DNA from: a bacterium | GTDB taxonomy: Bacteria; Zixibacteria; MSB-5A5; CAIYYT01 | Direction: 5' to 3' | Assembly: GCA_016708315.1 (NCBI GenBank) | Contig: JADJGC010000023.1 | Span: forward strand, 744,001 to 808,000 | Length of the DNA: 64,000 bases | In this document: in pieces, positions 35,498-44,598 of the stretch | Layout: each line of letters starts with the position of its first letter | Position numbering within the stretch: position 1 is the stretch's first letter | Program-made: the position numbers and the translations under genes | Notes under the pieces: generated by a model | Told to the model about the DNA's origin: nothing | What the model saw: the letters and a program-made list of their open reading frames with translations, nothing else | Database searches by the model: none

Positions 35498-36640
35498 TCA
35501 TTCTCCTCGAGATGACGCCCGAATTGCCGCAGCTTCTTCGGTAATGTCAATCCCGACCGGGCACCAGGTAATACAACGGCCGCAGCCGACACAGCCGGAA
35601 ACACCGAACTGGTCCTGCCACGAAGCCAATTTATGAGTCATCCAATGGCGATAGCGTGCCGACGCGGATGTGCGGACTGCGCCGCCATGGATGTGCGAGA
35701 ACTCGATTGTAAAGCAAGAATCCCATCGACGCGTGCGTTCGGCAGTCTTGCCGGTGATGTCAGTAGTATCCTCGACGGTCATGCAGAAACAAGTCGGGCA
35801 AACCATGGTGCAATTGGAGCAGTTCATGCAGCGATTGCCGACATCGGTCCAACGCGGATGTTCGTCATTGCGCTGAAGCAATTCCTTGATGTGACTAGTG
35901 TCGATCTTGCGTCCCATCTTGGCGGATGCGCGCTTAATCACGGAAGCTTCATCAGCTACGTCCGCCGGAGTTGCCGCATCAAGCTTGAGGGATTTGACAA
36001 TATCAACACCAAGTGGAGAACCGGTAGTTGCGACAAAGATGTGTCGCGCGGAATCTTGAAGCTCAGTTAGCGCCAAATCAAATCCGGAATTTACTTCCGG
36101 ACCAGTGTTCATCGAAACACAGAAACAAGTGCCGCCGGGATGAGCACAATTCACGGCTATCACCGCAATCGCGCTGCGTCGCTCTTTGTAGAGATTCTCG
36201 ACGTAAGGCCCGTCTTGATAGACGCGATCCTGAATTGCGATTGCCGCAATTTCACAGGGGCGAACACCGAAGAATGCATAGCGCGGTATTTCCGTCGGTT
36301 CATCGGCGAGCAATTTCATTTCACCGTTTTCCTGCGCCGCCTTCCAAAGAGTGTAGCGTGGAGGAATTAGGTACTTTTTCCAACTTTGTGCACCTACTAC
36401 GTACGTGAAGTAGCCGGCCTCTTTGCGCTTCTTTACGCGATAGAATCCGGCTTCCTGCTCATCAGCAACGCCAAGCGGCAATTGTTCGGCATGCTCGATT
36501 TCGTCATAAATGACGGAGCAGTCGCGGATAACCGGCCCGACAGTTCGGTAACCGCGCGTACGAAGTGAATCAATCAAGCTTTGAAGTTGATCGACTCGCA
36601 GTACAAACTTTGACTTTTCTAAAGATTCGGAAGCACTCAT
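35498..36640 (-). CDS. hydB: Hydrogenase iron-sulfur (beta) subunit
   Basis: A 380-residue iron-sulfur protein of the sulfhydrogenase beta type. The N-terminal part resembles the anaerobic sulfite reductase A / HydB fold. The C-terminus binds two [4Fe-4S] clusters via CMNCSNCTMVCPTCFC (about 273-288) and CVGCGRCITWCP (about 352-363). CAHPGGTCFCVSMNTGPE (about 168-185) is a further conserved Cys segment. AAGGA lies 9 bases before the ATG. First gene of the hydrogenase operon, with a Rex-like operator 178 bp upstream. Confidence 0.93.
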   Translation of the reverse strand: MSASESLEKSKFVLRVDQLQSLIDSLRTRGYRTVGPVIRDCSVIYDEIEHAEQLPLGVADEQEAGFYRVKKRKEAGYFTYVVGAQSWKKYLIPPRYTLWKAAQENGEMKLLADEPTEIPRYAFFGVRPCEIAAIAIQDRVYQDGPYVENLYKERRSAIAVIAVNCAHPGGTCFCVSMNTGPEVNSGFDLALTELQDSARHIFVATTGSPLGVDIVKSLKLDAATPADVADEASVIKRASAKMGRKIDTSHIKELLQRNDEHPRWTDVGNRCMNCSNCTMVCPTCFCMTVEDTTDITGKTAERTRRWDSCFTIEFSHIHGGAVRTSASARYRHWMTHKLASWQDQFGVSGCVGCGRCITWCPVGIDITEEAAAIRASSRGE

Positions 36641-36812
36641 ACTTTATTGTCCTTGGGCTTCGTTCTCGGATTTGACATCTAAGAGCCGCGGATCAGGGCA
36701 AATTTGGACCCGAACGGTACAGTCTCTCAGTCCTCATCACAAGTCGGTCCCTCCCGGGAACTTTCGACACAAACCTATTCAATTCCATCGACATTGTCAC
36801 GAGAAAAAAGCG

Positions 36813-36840
36813 CAATATTGTGAATTTTTTCTCAATATTG
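36813..36840 (-). promoter_or_regulatory. Rex-like operator upstream of the hydrogenase operon
   Basis: A 28-bp inverted repeat has two 12-base arms (CAATATTGTGAA and TTCTCAATATTG, 11 of 12 paired) around TTTT. Its core TTGTGAATTTTTTCTCAA (36818-36835) fits the Rex consensus TTGTGAA-N4-TTCACAA with one mismatch. A TTGACA box (minus strand, 36885-36880) and TAGAAT (36860-36855, 19-bp gap) lie just upstream, so a bound repressor would block the start region. Confidence 0.65.
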
Positions 36841-37470
36841 ATTCGTCGTCAAAAATTCTAAAAATCTCAATCGCTTGACTGTCAATAGTTTGCTGGCGTT
36901 CCACTGTCTTGTGCTATTTTTCGATATGGTACATTATGAGGTTGGATTAAGTCCTGATTATGGAACATGTAATGAAAATTGAGGTCGAATCACTTGACGA
37001 AATATCGCCATTGTCCGTCCTATCTTCACAGTCAAAGTGTTGAAGCGCTCGGTGTCACGTCGTCGTGCGTATGCAAACGCCTTAACATAGACCAAGTTAG
37101 CCCGACGAAATGGTGAGAAAACATCAAGATTCCTATTGCCAAATCACGGTCCAAATCTATATATTGGTAACTGGGAATACGTATCATTCGACACTGACTC
37201 CCTGTCTGGTTCAAGAACCGCATCAAAGCCTCACAAGATGTAGTTCGTTGACAGTTCATGCGGCTCCACCTACACATTTGTGTTAGTTGGAGCGCGTCAG
37301 TGCCAATAAGCCTTTGCTGCATAGACGCACAAATAGGAAATGAATTTGAGTCCTGAAACTTGTTTCTCCTACTTGAGGACGAAATTGGATTGAGGAGGTG
37401 GTAGCCCGGCAGGCAGAATTGTCCATTCTCAGTAAACGACACGGTTTTTACTTAAAGTTGCAACGATCTT
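36841..37470. other. Long intergenic region before the dockerin-protein gene
   Basis: About 630 bases without a credible gene in either direction. The longest frame (minus, 37032-37442) has no start site, no recognisable motif and atypical composition. TTGACTGTCAA at 36875 is a small palindrome. I see no riboswitch or tRNA. Confidence 0.5.
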
Positions 37471-37492
37471 TCACTCTGAAAGGAGCACAAAG

Positions 37493-40400
37493 ATGACGAG
37501 AAGAATCTCGACTCTTTTAATGCTAACAATTTTCGCTCTGTCGCTGCTTAGCGTCCCGACATTCGCAGCCAAGGCCAAAGTAGGCTCAAACACGGCTGTC
37601 AATGAAGTCGCTACTGCACAAGCCGCAAAACCGGCGCCGGTTGGCGGTGCTGACGATCCGTATGCTTACGGTGGTGTCGGCGAAGGCAGACCGAATTCTT
37701 CTGTTACCAGTTCGCTTGGATTCCAAGCCGCCAATGGTATTGTTGACCTTGGCGTTACCACCCGTTACGATCTTCCCGGCAACCAGAGCCAGATGCGCCA
37801 GATTGCCATTGGTTGTTCCGGAAACGTTCACGCTGTATGGGCTGACCTTCAGCCGGCTGCAACGCGTTTCATCGCTGCGGCTTCTTACATCCCGGGTGGC
37901 GCTATTGCGACCGGTACCGGTTCCACTCCAGGTGGCGGTTTCCCCGGATCTCGGTGTTGCCGGCGACGGACGTGGTTTTGGTGTTTGGCACGTAGTTGCT
38001 AGCGGCGGTACCCTTGCCGGTATCGACTTTAGCTGCGCTGCTGCCGCCTATGCATCATCAACCGTCTATCCGGATTCATCGGCTATCTTCACAGCTAGCT
38101 CGGAAACCAGTAACTACATCTGGCCGCGTATCGCTGTCGACCGTGAAGCTGATGGCGATTGGTTCGCCCATGTCGTCTCTCACGAGTCGCCGATTGTCGC
38201 TGCGTCAGACTTGACTGGTTATCAGTCTCTCATCTACAATCGCTCACAGGCTAACAGCCACCAGCCGGTTGCCGCTGCAACTGGTGCATTCATTGACTCA
38301 GTATCAGGCATCACGGCTACCGTGATTGCTCATCCGGATCAGGCTGACCAGCGCGTCGCTATCGTCTACACCAGACCGCGTCACTGGGTTTCCGCTCCGG
38401 ATACTTCCGGTATCAACGACAACGTCGTATATCGCGAGTCAACGAACCTGGGCGTAACCTGGGGTCCGATTACCACGATTTACAACTTTGCCAACACTCC
38501 GGATCCGATGTTCAACCTTGGATTTGAGCGCGGCTATGAGACCTCCGGTCTTTATGCCGCCGACGGTTGCTTGCATGTTCTGTTCCAGAGCCGCTGGGCA
38601 TCAGACACGCTCGGCAATTCGGTTTACTACTTCCCGGGCAGAATTCGTCACTGGGACAAGTGCTCCAATATTTCATCGATCGTTACCGAAGGTTCCGATG
38701 CTACTGCTTCCTGTCTCGCACAGAGCGGCACCGTTACAAAGGTCACGCTTTCTGAATGCCAGGGCAAACTCTATGCAATCTTCTCGAAGCAGCTTAACGT
38801 GACTGACGCGAACAACGTTGAAGTCTATCGCGACTGCTCGACGGGCGGATATGCTAACTATGACCTGTTCGCCAAGGCATCTTCGACCGCCGGTTTGACT
38901 TGGGGTCCTGACTCCAACCTTACCAACACCAGAGCGGCTGGACCGTCCTACAATTGCGCCGCTGGCGCTTGCCGTTCGGAAATCAACCTTGGTTCGATTG
39001 AGCATGTTACCGATTCGCTTCGCATCCTCTACCTTGAGGACCGCGATGCCGGTATCAACGTTCAGACTCAAGGTGCTGCCACCGACAACCCGATCAAGGC
39101 GATGTCGCTTGGTTGCTCCAACATGGTGACCTTCCAGTCACTCTCAGCAGCCCCGTCCGAAGTTCGCTATCCGTTCCACACGGCTCCGGCTGGCATCAAG
39201 GACACTGCTGTTCTCTTGACCAACCTTGGCAACATTCCGTCGCCGCACACGTCAGCGATCAGCTACATCAGTGGCTCTGGTTGGTTGGCATTCGGCGGTA
39301 CGCAGGGTCCGGTTCCGGCTGGAACAGTCCCAGTCGGTTCGCCGAACACTGAAAACATTGGTCTTCGTGCAACTGGTCCGGGAGCTCAGGGTCTCTACCA
39401 GGCAACCGTGACCTTCACGTACGATTCCGGCACAAAGGTTATCAATGTTCCGGTCGATCTGTATAACTTCACGAACTTCTACTTGCCGGTGGATCAAGCG
39501 ATTCGCACCTCCTGCAATAGAATGAATGTCAACCAGGCTTCTGAAATCGCCGACAACGTTGACGGCAGCAGATTCAGCTATTTCTCTGATGCTACCGACT
39601 ACCTGTATGACGGTTTCCTTATTCTTGGTAACAGTGCCACCAACTTGACCTACTCGACATTTGGTGGTGCCGGTTCTGCTGGTCTTCCGACCGTCAGCAA
39701 CCCGTACGGATTCCTGTATGCCGCGAGCCCGACCACGACCTATGATTCGACGACGTTTGCTAACTACAGATACGCGTCAGGTCAAGGTTACAACCGCGAC
39801 TCAACCATTCAGTTCAGATCCGATTACTATGCCCCGAAGAATCCGGGCACTTGCAATTTCTACGCTCTCGTCTTCACCTTGAAGAAGGGCCCGAATGGTC
39901 CGGCCGGTACGATCAACAATCTTACCGTCGGTTACTATGCTGACTGGGATATCCCGGCAGACACAGGTTCCGACAACCGTGGCGGCGGCGACGCTACCCG
40001 TTCGATGGTCTTCCAGGCTGGTTCAGACTTCGAATCTCCGCTTAACAACGAAATCCGCTATGGCGCCCTCGGTGGCGTTCGTGACGACGGCAACCCGGTC
40101 GTCGGCGGTTTCGTAGTCTCCAACCCGATCTACATCTATCCTGAAGTAGGTTGGGAGAATGACTCACTGTGGAACAAGATGGAAGCTCTGACCGTTGGTT
40201 CATTCACTGCCGCGGCTGCCCACCAGTGGCCGTCAGGTGCTGTGGAAGACTTGAGCATGACTCTCGTTCTCGCACGCGACCAAGTCATCAATGGCGCCAC
40301 CAGCGATTCGCTTAAGTTCGCAGTGATTGTTGCTGGTGTTCAGGCTGGTGTTGCGAGCAATACAACTGCTCTTAATACCGTAGTGGATGGCGGTTACGAC

Positions 40401-40640
40401 TTCCTTTGCGACAACAATCTCATCACTTGCGCAAACTGTCTCTGCGGTGACGCCAACAATAGCGGCGGCTTCAGCATCTCTGACGCCGTGTTCATTATCG
40501 CCCACATCTTTGGTGGTGGCCCAGCCCCGGCTCAGCCGTGTCTTGGCGACGCCAACGGTAGCGGCGGTATCAGCATTTCTGACGCCGTGTACTTGATCGC
40601 CCACATCTTCGGCGGTGGTCCGGCTCCGTTCTGCCCGTAA
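37493..40640 (+). CDS. Secreted sialidase-like propeller protein with two dockerin repeats (one frameshift)
   Basis: About 1048 residues when one base is removed from CCCC near 37943-37946; before it the frame reads GTGSTPGGGFP, after it PDLGVAGDGRGFGVWHVV. Signal peptide at residues 1-25 (LLMLTIFALSLLSVPTFAA). Asp-box-like phrases STNLGVTWGPI and SSTAGLTWGPDS suggest a beta-propeller in the first half. A beta-sandwich-like region (GPGAQGLYQATVTFTYDSG) follows. The end carries two dockerin calcium loops, GDANNSGGFSISDAVF and GDANGSGGISISDAVY, each followed by IAHIFGGGPAP. AAAGGAG precedes the ATG. Monocistronic, with a strong terminator. Likely cell-surface or extracellular; substrate unknown. 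Confidence 0.85.
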
Positions 40641-40690
40641 TTTGTGAGTACATTCTGATGTGAGTTTTCATATCAGATGAATCATAAAGT

Positions 40691-40722
40691 AAGCCGCACC
40701 TGACTTCGGTCAGGTGCGGCTT
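40691..40722 (+). terminator. UUCG-capped terminator after the dockerin-protein gene
   Basis: A perfect 14-bp stem (AAGCCGCACCTGAC / GTCAGGTGCGGCTT) closes on a TTCG tetraloop and is followed by TTATTTG. This is one of the strongest hairpins in the window. Confidence 0.9.
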
Positions 40723-40773
40723 CTTATTTGTGGTAGCTTCACAAAGTAGAGATTTCCAGTGATTAAAAGCAGA

Positions 40774-40801
40774 AATGGCTCTGTAAGAATACAGAGCCAT
40801 T
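40774..40801 (-). terminator. Terminator of tRNA-Glu
   Basis: A perfect 12-bp stem (AATGGCTCTGTA / TACAGAGCCATT) with loop AGAA lies 10 bases past the CCA end of the minus-strand tRNA-Glu. It is followed on that strand by TTCTGCTTTTAA. Confidence 0.8.
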
Positions 40802-40811
40802 GAGCATTATA

Positions 40812-40886
40812 TGGTAGCGCTACGGGGAGTCGAACCCCGGTTTGATGGCTGAGAACCACCCGTCCTAACCACTAGACGATAGCGCC
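40812..40886 (-). tRNA. tRNA-Glu (CTC)
   Basis: Minus strand: acceptor GGCGCTA/TAGCGCT, D arm TCTAGTGGTTAGGA, anticodon stem GGTGG/CCATC around TTCTCAG (anticodon CTC), T arm CGGGG-TTCGACT-CCCCG, discriminator A and encoded CCA at the 3' end. Confidence 0.95.
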
Positions 40887-41138
40887 ATAGTCGGCAGTTT
40901 CCAATTTCTCCCGCTTGGGAGAGAGACTATTATACGAATCCTGCCGCGAATTTCAAGGATTTTTTGGCTGCGGATGTCGACAGCTAACAAATGGTACGGT
41001 AAGGCGTTGAACTGCGATGTTCATCAGTTTCGACGTCTACTATTCGCTTGACACTCATGGAGTGGACGTATACATTAGAGCGCTCGTCGAGTCGGATATA
41101 GAGCGGTGTTTACTGGTTGCTTCCGACTTGTCGCATGA

Positions 41139-41220
41139 GCGAGAGTGGCGGAACTGGTAGACGCGCCAGACTTAGGATCTGGTGGTTTCGGCCGTGGGGG
41201 TTCGAGTCCCCCCTTTCGCA
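41139..41220 (+). tRNA. tRNA-Leu (TAG)
   Basis: Class II tRNA with a variable arm (GTGGTTTCGGCCGT). Acceptor GCGAGAG/CTTTCGC, anticodon stem CCAGA/TCTGG around CTTAGGA (anticodon TAG), T loop TTCGAGT, discriminator A. No CCA is encoded. Confidence 0.95.
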
Positions 41221-41301
41221 AATTGGCTTCTAAGAACGGACTGGTCGTCCAATTCCAGACTGCTCCGTATCGATAGAGTGGCTCTTCAGGAAAGACTACG
41301 T

Positions 41302-41387
41302 GCGAACGTGGCGGAATTGGTATACGCGCTAGACTAAGGATCTAGTGGTGAATAACCGTGGGGGTTCGAGTCCCCCCGTTCGCACCA
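41302..41387 (+). tRNA. tRNA-Leu (TAA)
   Basis: Class II tRNA: acceptor GCGAACG/CGTTCGC, anticodon stem CTAGA/TCTAG around CTAAGGA (anticodon TAA), variable arm GTGGTGAATAACCGT, T arm with TTCGAGT, discriminator A and encoded CCA at 41385-41387. It lies 25 bp before tig, probably in one transcript. Confidence 0.96.
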
Positions 41388-41412
41388 TACTTATCGCAAG
41401 AAAGGATTCGTC

Positions 41413-42698
41413 TTGCCCGTAAATTTCGAACTTGCTCAGGGGGAAAAATGCAAACGCACCCTCAAAATTACGGTAACTCAGGATGTCGTTCAGGAGAAGT
41501 TTGACGCTGTCTACCGCAAACTTAAACACGATGTCGAACTTCCGGGATTTCGTAAGGGAAAAGCTCCGATTGCTACAATTCGAGCCCGCTATGGAGCGGC
41601 AGCAGCGCGTGACGTTCTCGAAGACTTGATGGATGAGTCTTACCGGGAAGCTATTTCTCAAGCCGGCGTGACTCCGGTCGACTATCCGAAGATTCTTGAT
41701 GTTGATTTTGAAGAAGGCAAGGCGCTCACTTACACAGCCGAATTTGAGATTCGTCCCGAAATCACATTAGAGAAGTATACCGGTTTCACCTTGAAGAAGC
41801 CGGACGACACTGTTAAAGATTCCGAAGTCAACGACCTGTTAGAATATGTCCAGCGCAAAAACTCTTCGCTGGAATCAGTGGAACGTCCCGCACAGAAGGG
41901 TGACTTCGTTCTTGCCGACCTTGAAGTTCTCAGCGACAGCGCTGGAAACCTGGGCACCAAGAAATTCGAGAACGTGCAGTTGGAATTGGTCGAGGGCGAC
42001 GTCGCCAGCCAATTTGCCAAGCAGATCAGCGGACTTGATGCCGGCGCCGAGACCGAGATTGAAATCGTCTATCCGGAAGAGCATTTCGACAAGAGATTCT
42101 CGGGCAGTACGATTCGGTTCAAGATTTCACTGAAAGCCGTCAAGCATCTCCAACTCGTCGAGTTGAACACCGAGTTCTTCAAGCAGTTTGACGAATCAAT
42201 CACAACCGTCGACGAATTCAAGACGAAGTTGAAATCGGATATACAGGCGCGTAAATCCAAGGAATCGCACGATTCGCTTCGCGAAGAGACCATTAAGGAA
42301 GTTATCGACAAGAATCGTTTCGAACTGCCGGAAGCCATGGTGGAGCGGTATCTTGAACGATTGATTGAGGATATGCGTAAGAATTCCAAGGAAACGATTG
42401 ATGAAGCGGAAGTTCGCGAACAATATCGCGCTGTTGGAATTCGCCAAATTCGTTGGGATTTGTTGTTCCATGATATTGCTGAAAAGAGAATATCCGCGTA
42501 GAACAATCGGATATCGATACCTGGCTGCAGCGTTTTGCCGATAATTATAAGATGACGCTGGAGGAGGCGCGCAAAACGATTACGGAAAATCGTCGAATTG
42601 CCGACCTTAAGGAAACGATACTGGAAAACAAGGTTATTGACTTCATTATCGCCGGCTCGACTGTTGAGACGGTTGTCGACTCGATCATCCAGCCGTGA
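41413..42698 (+). CDS. tig: Trigger factor, frameshifted near the C-terminus
   Basis: Ribosome-bound chaperone. The N-terminal ribosome-binding domain with GFRKGKAPIATIRARYG (residues 37-53), PPIase domain (about 150-240) and C-terminal helices read normally to HDIAEKR. There the frame ends at a stop (42499-42501). One base later in phase, the expected last 70 residues follow (ENIRVEQSDIDTWLQRF to DSIIQP, stop at 42698). One A appears missing from GAAAAGAG near 42481-42487. Repaired length about 428 residues, normal for the family. TTG start with AAAGGA 6 bases upstream. Confidence 0.9.
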
Positions 42699-42723
42699 TA
42701 GTGACTTCAAGGAGGAATTTACT

Positions 42724-43314
42724 TTGAGAAACCAACTGATTCCGATTGTTGTCGAGCAAACTGGACGCGGTGAACGCGCCTACGACATTTACTCCCGCCT
42801 GCTCAAGGACCGCATCATCTTTCTCGGTACGCCGATTGATGACAACGTTGCAAATCTCGTGATTGCACAGATGTTGTTCCTTGAAGCTGAAGACGCGAAC
42901 AAAGACATCTTCCTTTATATCAACTCGCCCGGCGGTGTTGTCACATCCGGTTTGGCGATTTATGACACCATGCAATTCATCAAGCCGAAGGTATCGACGC
43001 TGTGCATGGGCTTGGCCGCTTCAATGGGAGCATTCCTGTTGGCCGCCGGCGAAACGGGCAAACGCGCTGCGCTTCCCCACTCGCGAATCATGATTCATCA
43101 GCCGCTCGGTGGCGCCCAGGGTCAGGTGACCGATTTGGAGATTCAGGTCAAGGAAGCAGTACAGCACAAGCAGCGGCTTTCAGAATTGCTTTCCAAGCAC
43201 ACCGGCCAACCGCTGGAGAAGATTTTATCCGATACCGACCGCAACTACTTCATGTCTTCCGAAGAAGCGAAGAATTACGGTATTATCGACGAACTCTACG
43301 TTAAGAAGGCTTAG
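42724..43314 (+). CDS. clpP: ATP-dependent Clp protease proteolytic subunit
   Basis: A 196-residue serine peptidase forming the tetradecameric barrel fed by ClpX. The catalytic triad is visible: Ser in GLAASMGAFLLAAG (about 97), His in RIMIHQPLGGA (about 122) and Asp in SDTDRNYFMSSEEA (about 171). The start is TTG at 42724 because GGAGG lies 8 bases upstream. Starts 25 bp after the repaired end of tig and 28 bp before clpX. Confidence 0.96.
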   Translation: MRNQLIPIVVEQTGRGERAYDIYSRLLKDRIIFLGTPIDDNVANLVIAQMLFLEAEDANKDIFLYINSPGGVVTSGLAIYDTMQFIKPKVSTLCMGLAASMGAFLLAAGETGKRAALPHSRIMIHQPLGGAQGQVTDLEIQVKEAVQHKQRLSELLSKHTGQPLEKILSDTDRNYFMSSEEAKNYGIIDELYVKKA

Positions 43315-43342
43315 CTTCGCAGCAGCCTAATAGGATCAGGCT

Positions 43343-44590
43343 ATGACTAATGGCGCCAAGCGCGTCGAGCGTTGCTCATTCTGCGGTAAAGATGCGTACA
43401 GTGTCCGGAAGTTATTCTCCGGATACAACGCATTCATTTGCGATCAATGCGTCGAGATGACGCATGAAATGATCGACGATACGCCGCGCGGCAAGTCGGT
43501 CCAACGTCCGGTAAAGATCTACAAACCGAAAGAAATTCGCGCCTTTCTCGACCAGTATGTGATTGGTCAGGATCGCGCCAAGAAGACTCTATCGGTCGCA
43601 GTGTATAATCACTATCAGCGCATATTCAACCAGACCGAGATCGGCGAGACTGAGATGGAGAAATCCAATATTCTCATGCTCGGTCCGACCGGAACGGGAA
43701 AAACACTTCTGGCGCAGACATTGGCACGCATGCTTTCTGTGCCATTCAGCATCGCCGATGCCACGGTACTTACCGAGGCAGGTTATGTTGGCGAGGATGT
43801 CGAGAACATCCTGGTTCGGCTGTATCAGTCGGCTGACTACGACAAATCGCGCACCGAAGTCGGTATTATCTTTGTTGACGAAATCGACAAGATCGCGCGC
43901 AAGTCGGCGAATCCTTCAATCACTCGCGACGTTTCCGGTGAAGGCGTTCAGCAGGGTCTGCTGAAAATGCTTGAAGGCACCGTCTCGAATATCCCCCCGA
44001 AAGGCGGGCGCAAGCACCCAGAACAGCCATTTGTGCATATTGACACCAAAAATATTCTCTTAATCTGCGGCGGCGCATTTGATGGTCTTGAGAAGATCAT
44101 CGCCCGTCGTGTCGGTAAACAGCAAGTTGGATTCAAGGTCGACCGCCGTGATGTCAGCACCGATGATTCCAGCGCCCTGCTGCACATGGTTGAGACAGAA
44201 GACTTGCTGGAGTACGGTTTGATTCCCGAGTTGATCGGACGTTTGCCGGTGGCTACCGTGTTGGATGAGCTATCAGATGAAGCAATGCTGCAGATTCTGA
44301 CCGAGCCAAAGAACTGCCTGACCAAGCAATACACAAAGATGTTTCAGCTTGAGAGTATCGAGCTTGAGTTCACACCGGAAGCTCTTAAGGAAGTCGTCAA
44401 GATTGCCCGCAAGCGGAAGACCGGAGCACGTGCACTGCGTTCGATTTTTGAAGAGAAGATGCTCGACATCATGTACGAAGCTCCTTCCTATCGCAATGTA
44501 TCCAAGATCGTAATCACTGACGAAACGATCTCTGCCGGAGCGCCGCCGATTATCGAGCGGTCGTCCAAGTCAGGCAAGCAAAGCGCCTGA
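43343..44590 (+). CDS. clpX: ATP-dependent Clp protease ATP-binding subunit ClpX
   Basis: A 415-residue AAA+ unfoldase that delivers substrates to ClpP. The N-terminal zinc-binding domain has CSFCGKDAYSVRKLFSG and CDQCVEM (residues 12-38). Walker A LGPTGTGKTLLAQTLA (about 113-128), Walker B IIFVDEIDKI (about 175), the pore-loop and sensor regions and the IGF loop region for ClpP docking are in the expected order. 28 bp after clpP. Confidence 0.97.
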   Translation: MTNGAKRVERCSFCGKDAYSVRKLFSGYNAFICDQCVEMTHEMIDDTPRGKSVQRPVKIYKPKEIRAFLDQYVIGQDRAKKTLSVAVYNHYQRIFNQTEIGETEMEKSNILMLGPTGTGKTLLAQTLARMLSVPFSIADATVLTEAGYVGEDVENILVRLYQSADYDKSRTEVGIIFVDEIDKIARKSANPSITRDVSGEGVQQGLLKMLEGTVSNIPPKGGRKHPEQPFVHIDTKNILLICGGAFDGLEKIIARRVGKQQVGFKVDRRDVSTDDSSALLHMVETEDLLEYGLIPELIGRLPVATVLDELSDEAMLQILTEPKNCLTKQYTKMFQLESIELEFTPEALKEVVKIARKRKTGARALRSIFEEKMLDIMYEAPSYRNVSKIVITDETISAGAPPIIERSSKSGKQSA

Positions 44591-44598
44591 CCAAACCC

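Noticed and set aside
37032..37442. 136-codon minus-strand frame in the long intergenic region
   Set aside because: No motif, no ribosome site, unusual composition and no neighbouring context; chance open frame.
37984..38000. TGGCACGTAGTTGCT, resembling a sigma-54 promoter
   Set aside because: The gap between the GG and GC elements is one base short of the required spacing and it lies inside the dockerin coding sequence.
41329..41661. Minus-strand frame ending GGLEPPRLFTTRSLV
   Set aside because: Antisense of tRNA-Leu and of the start of tig; a known false-protein pattern.
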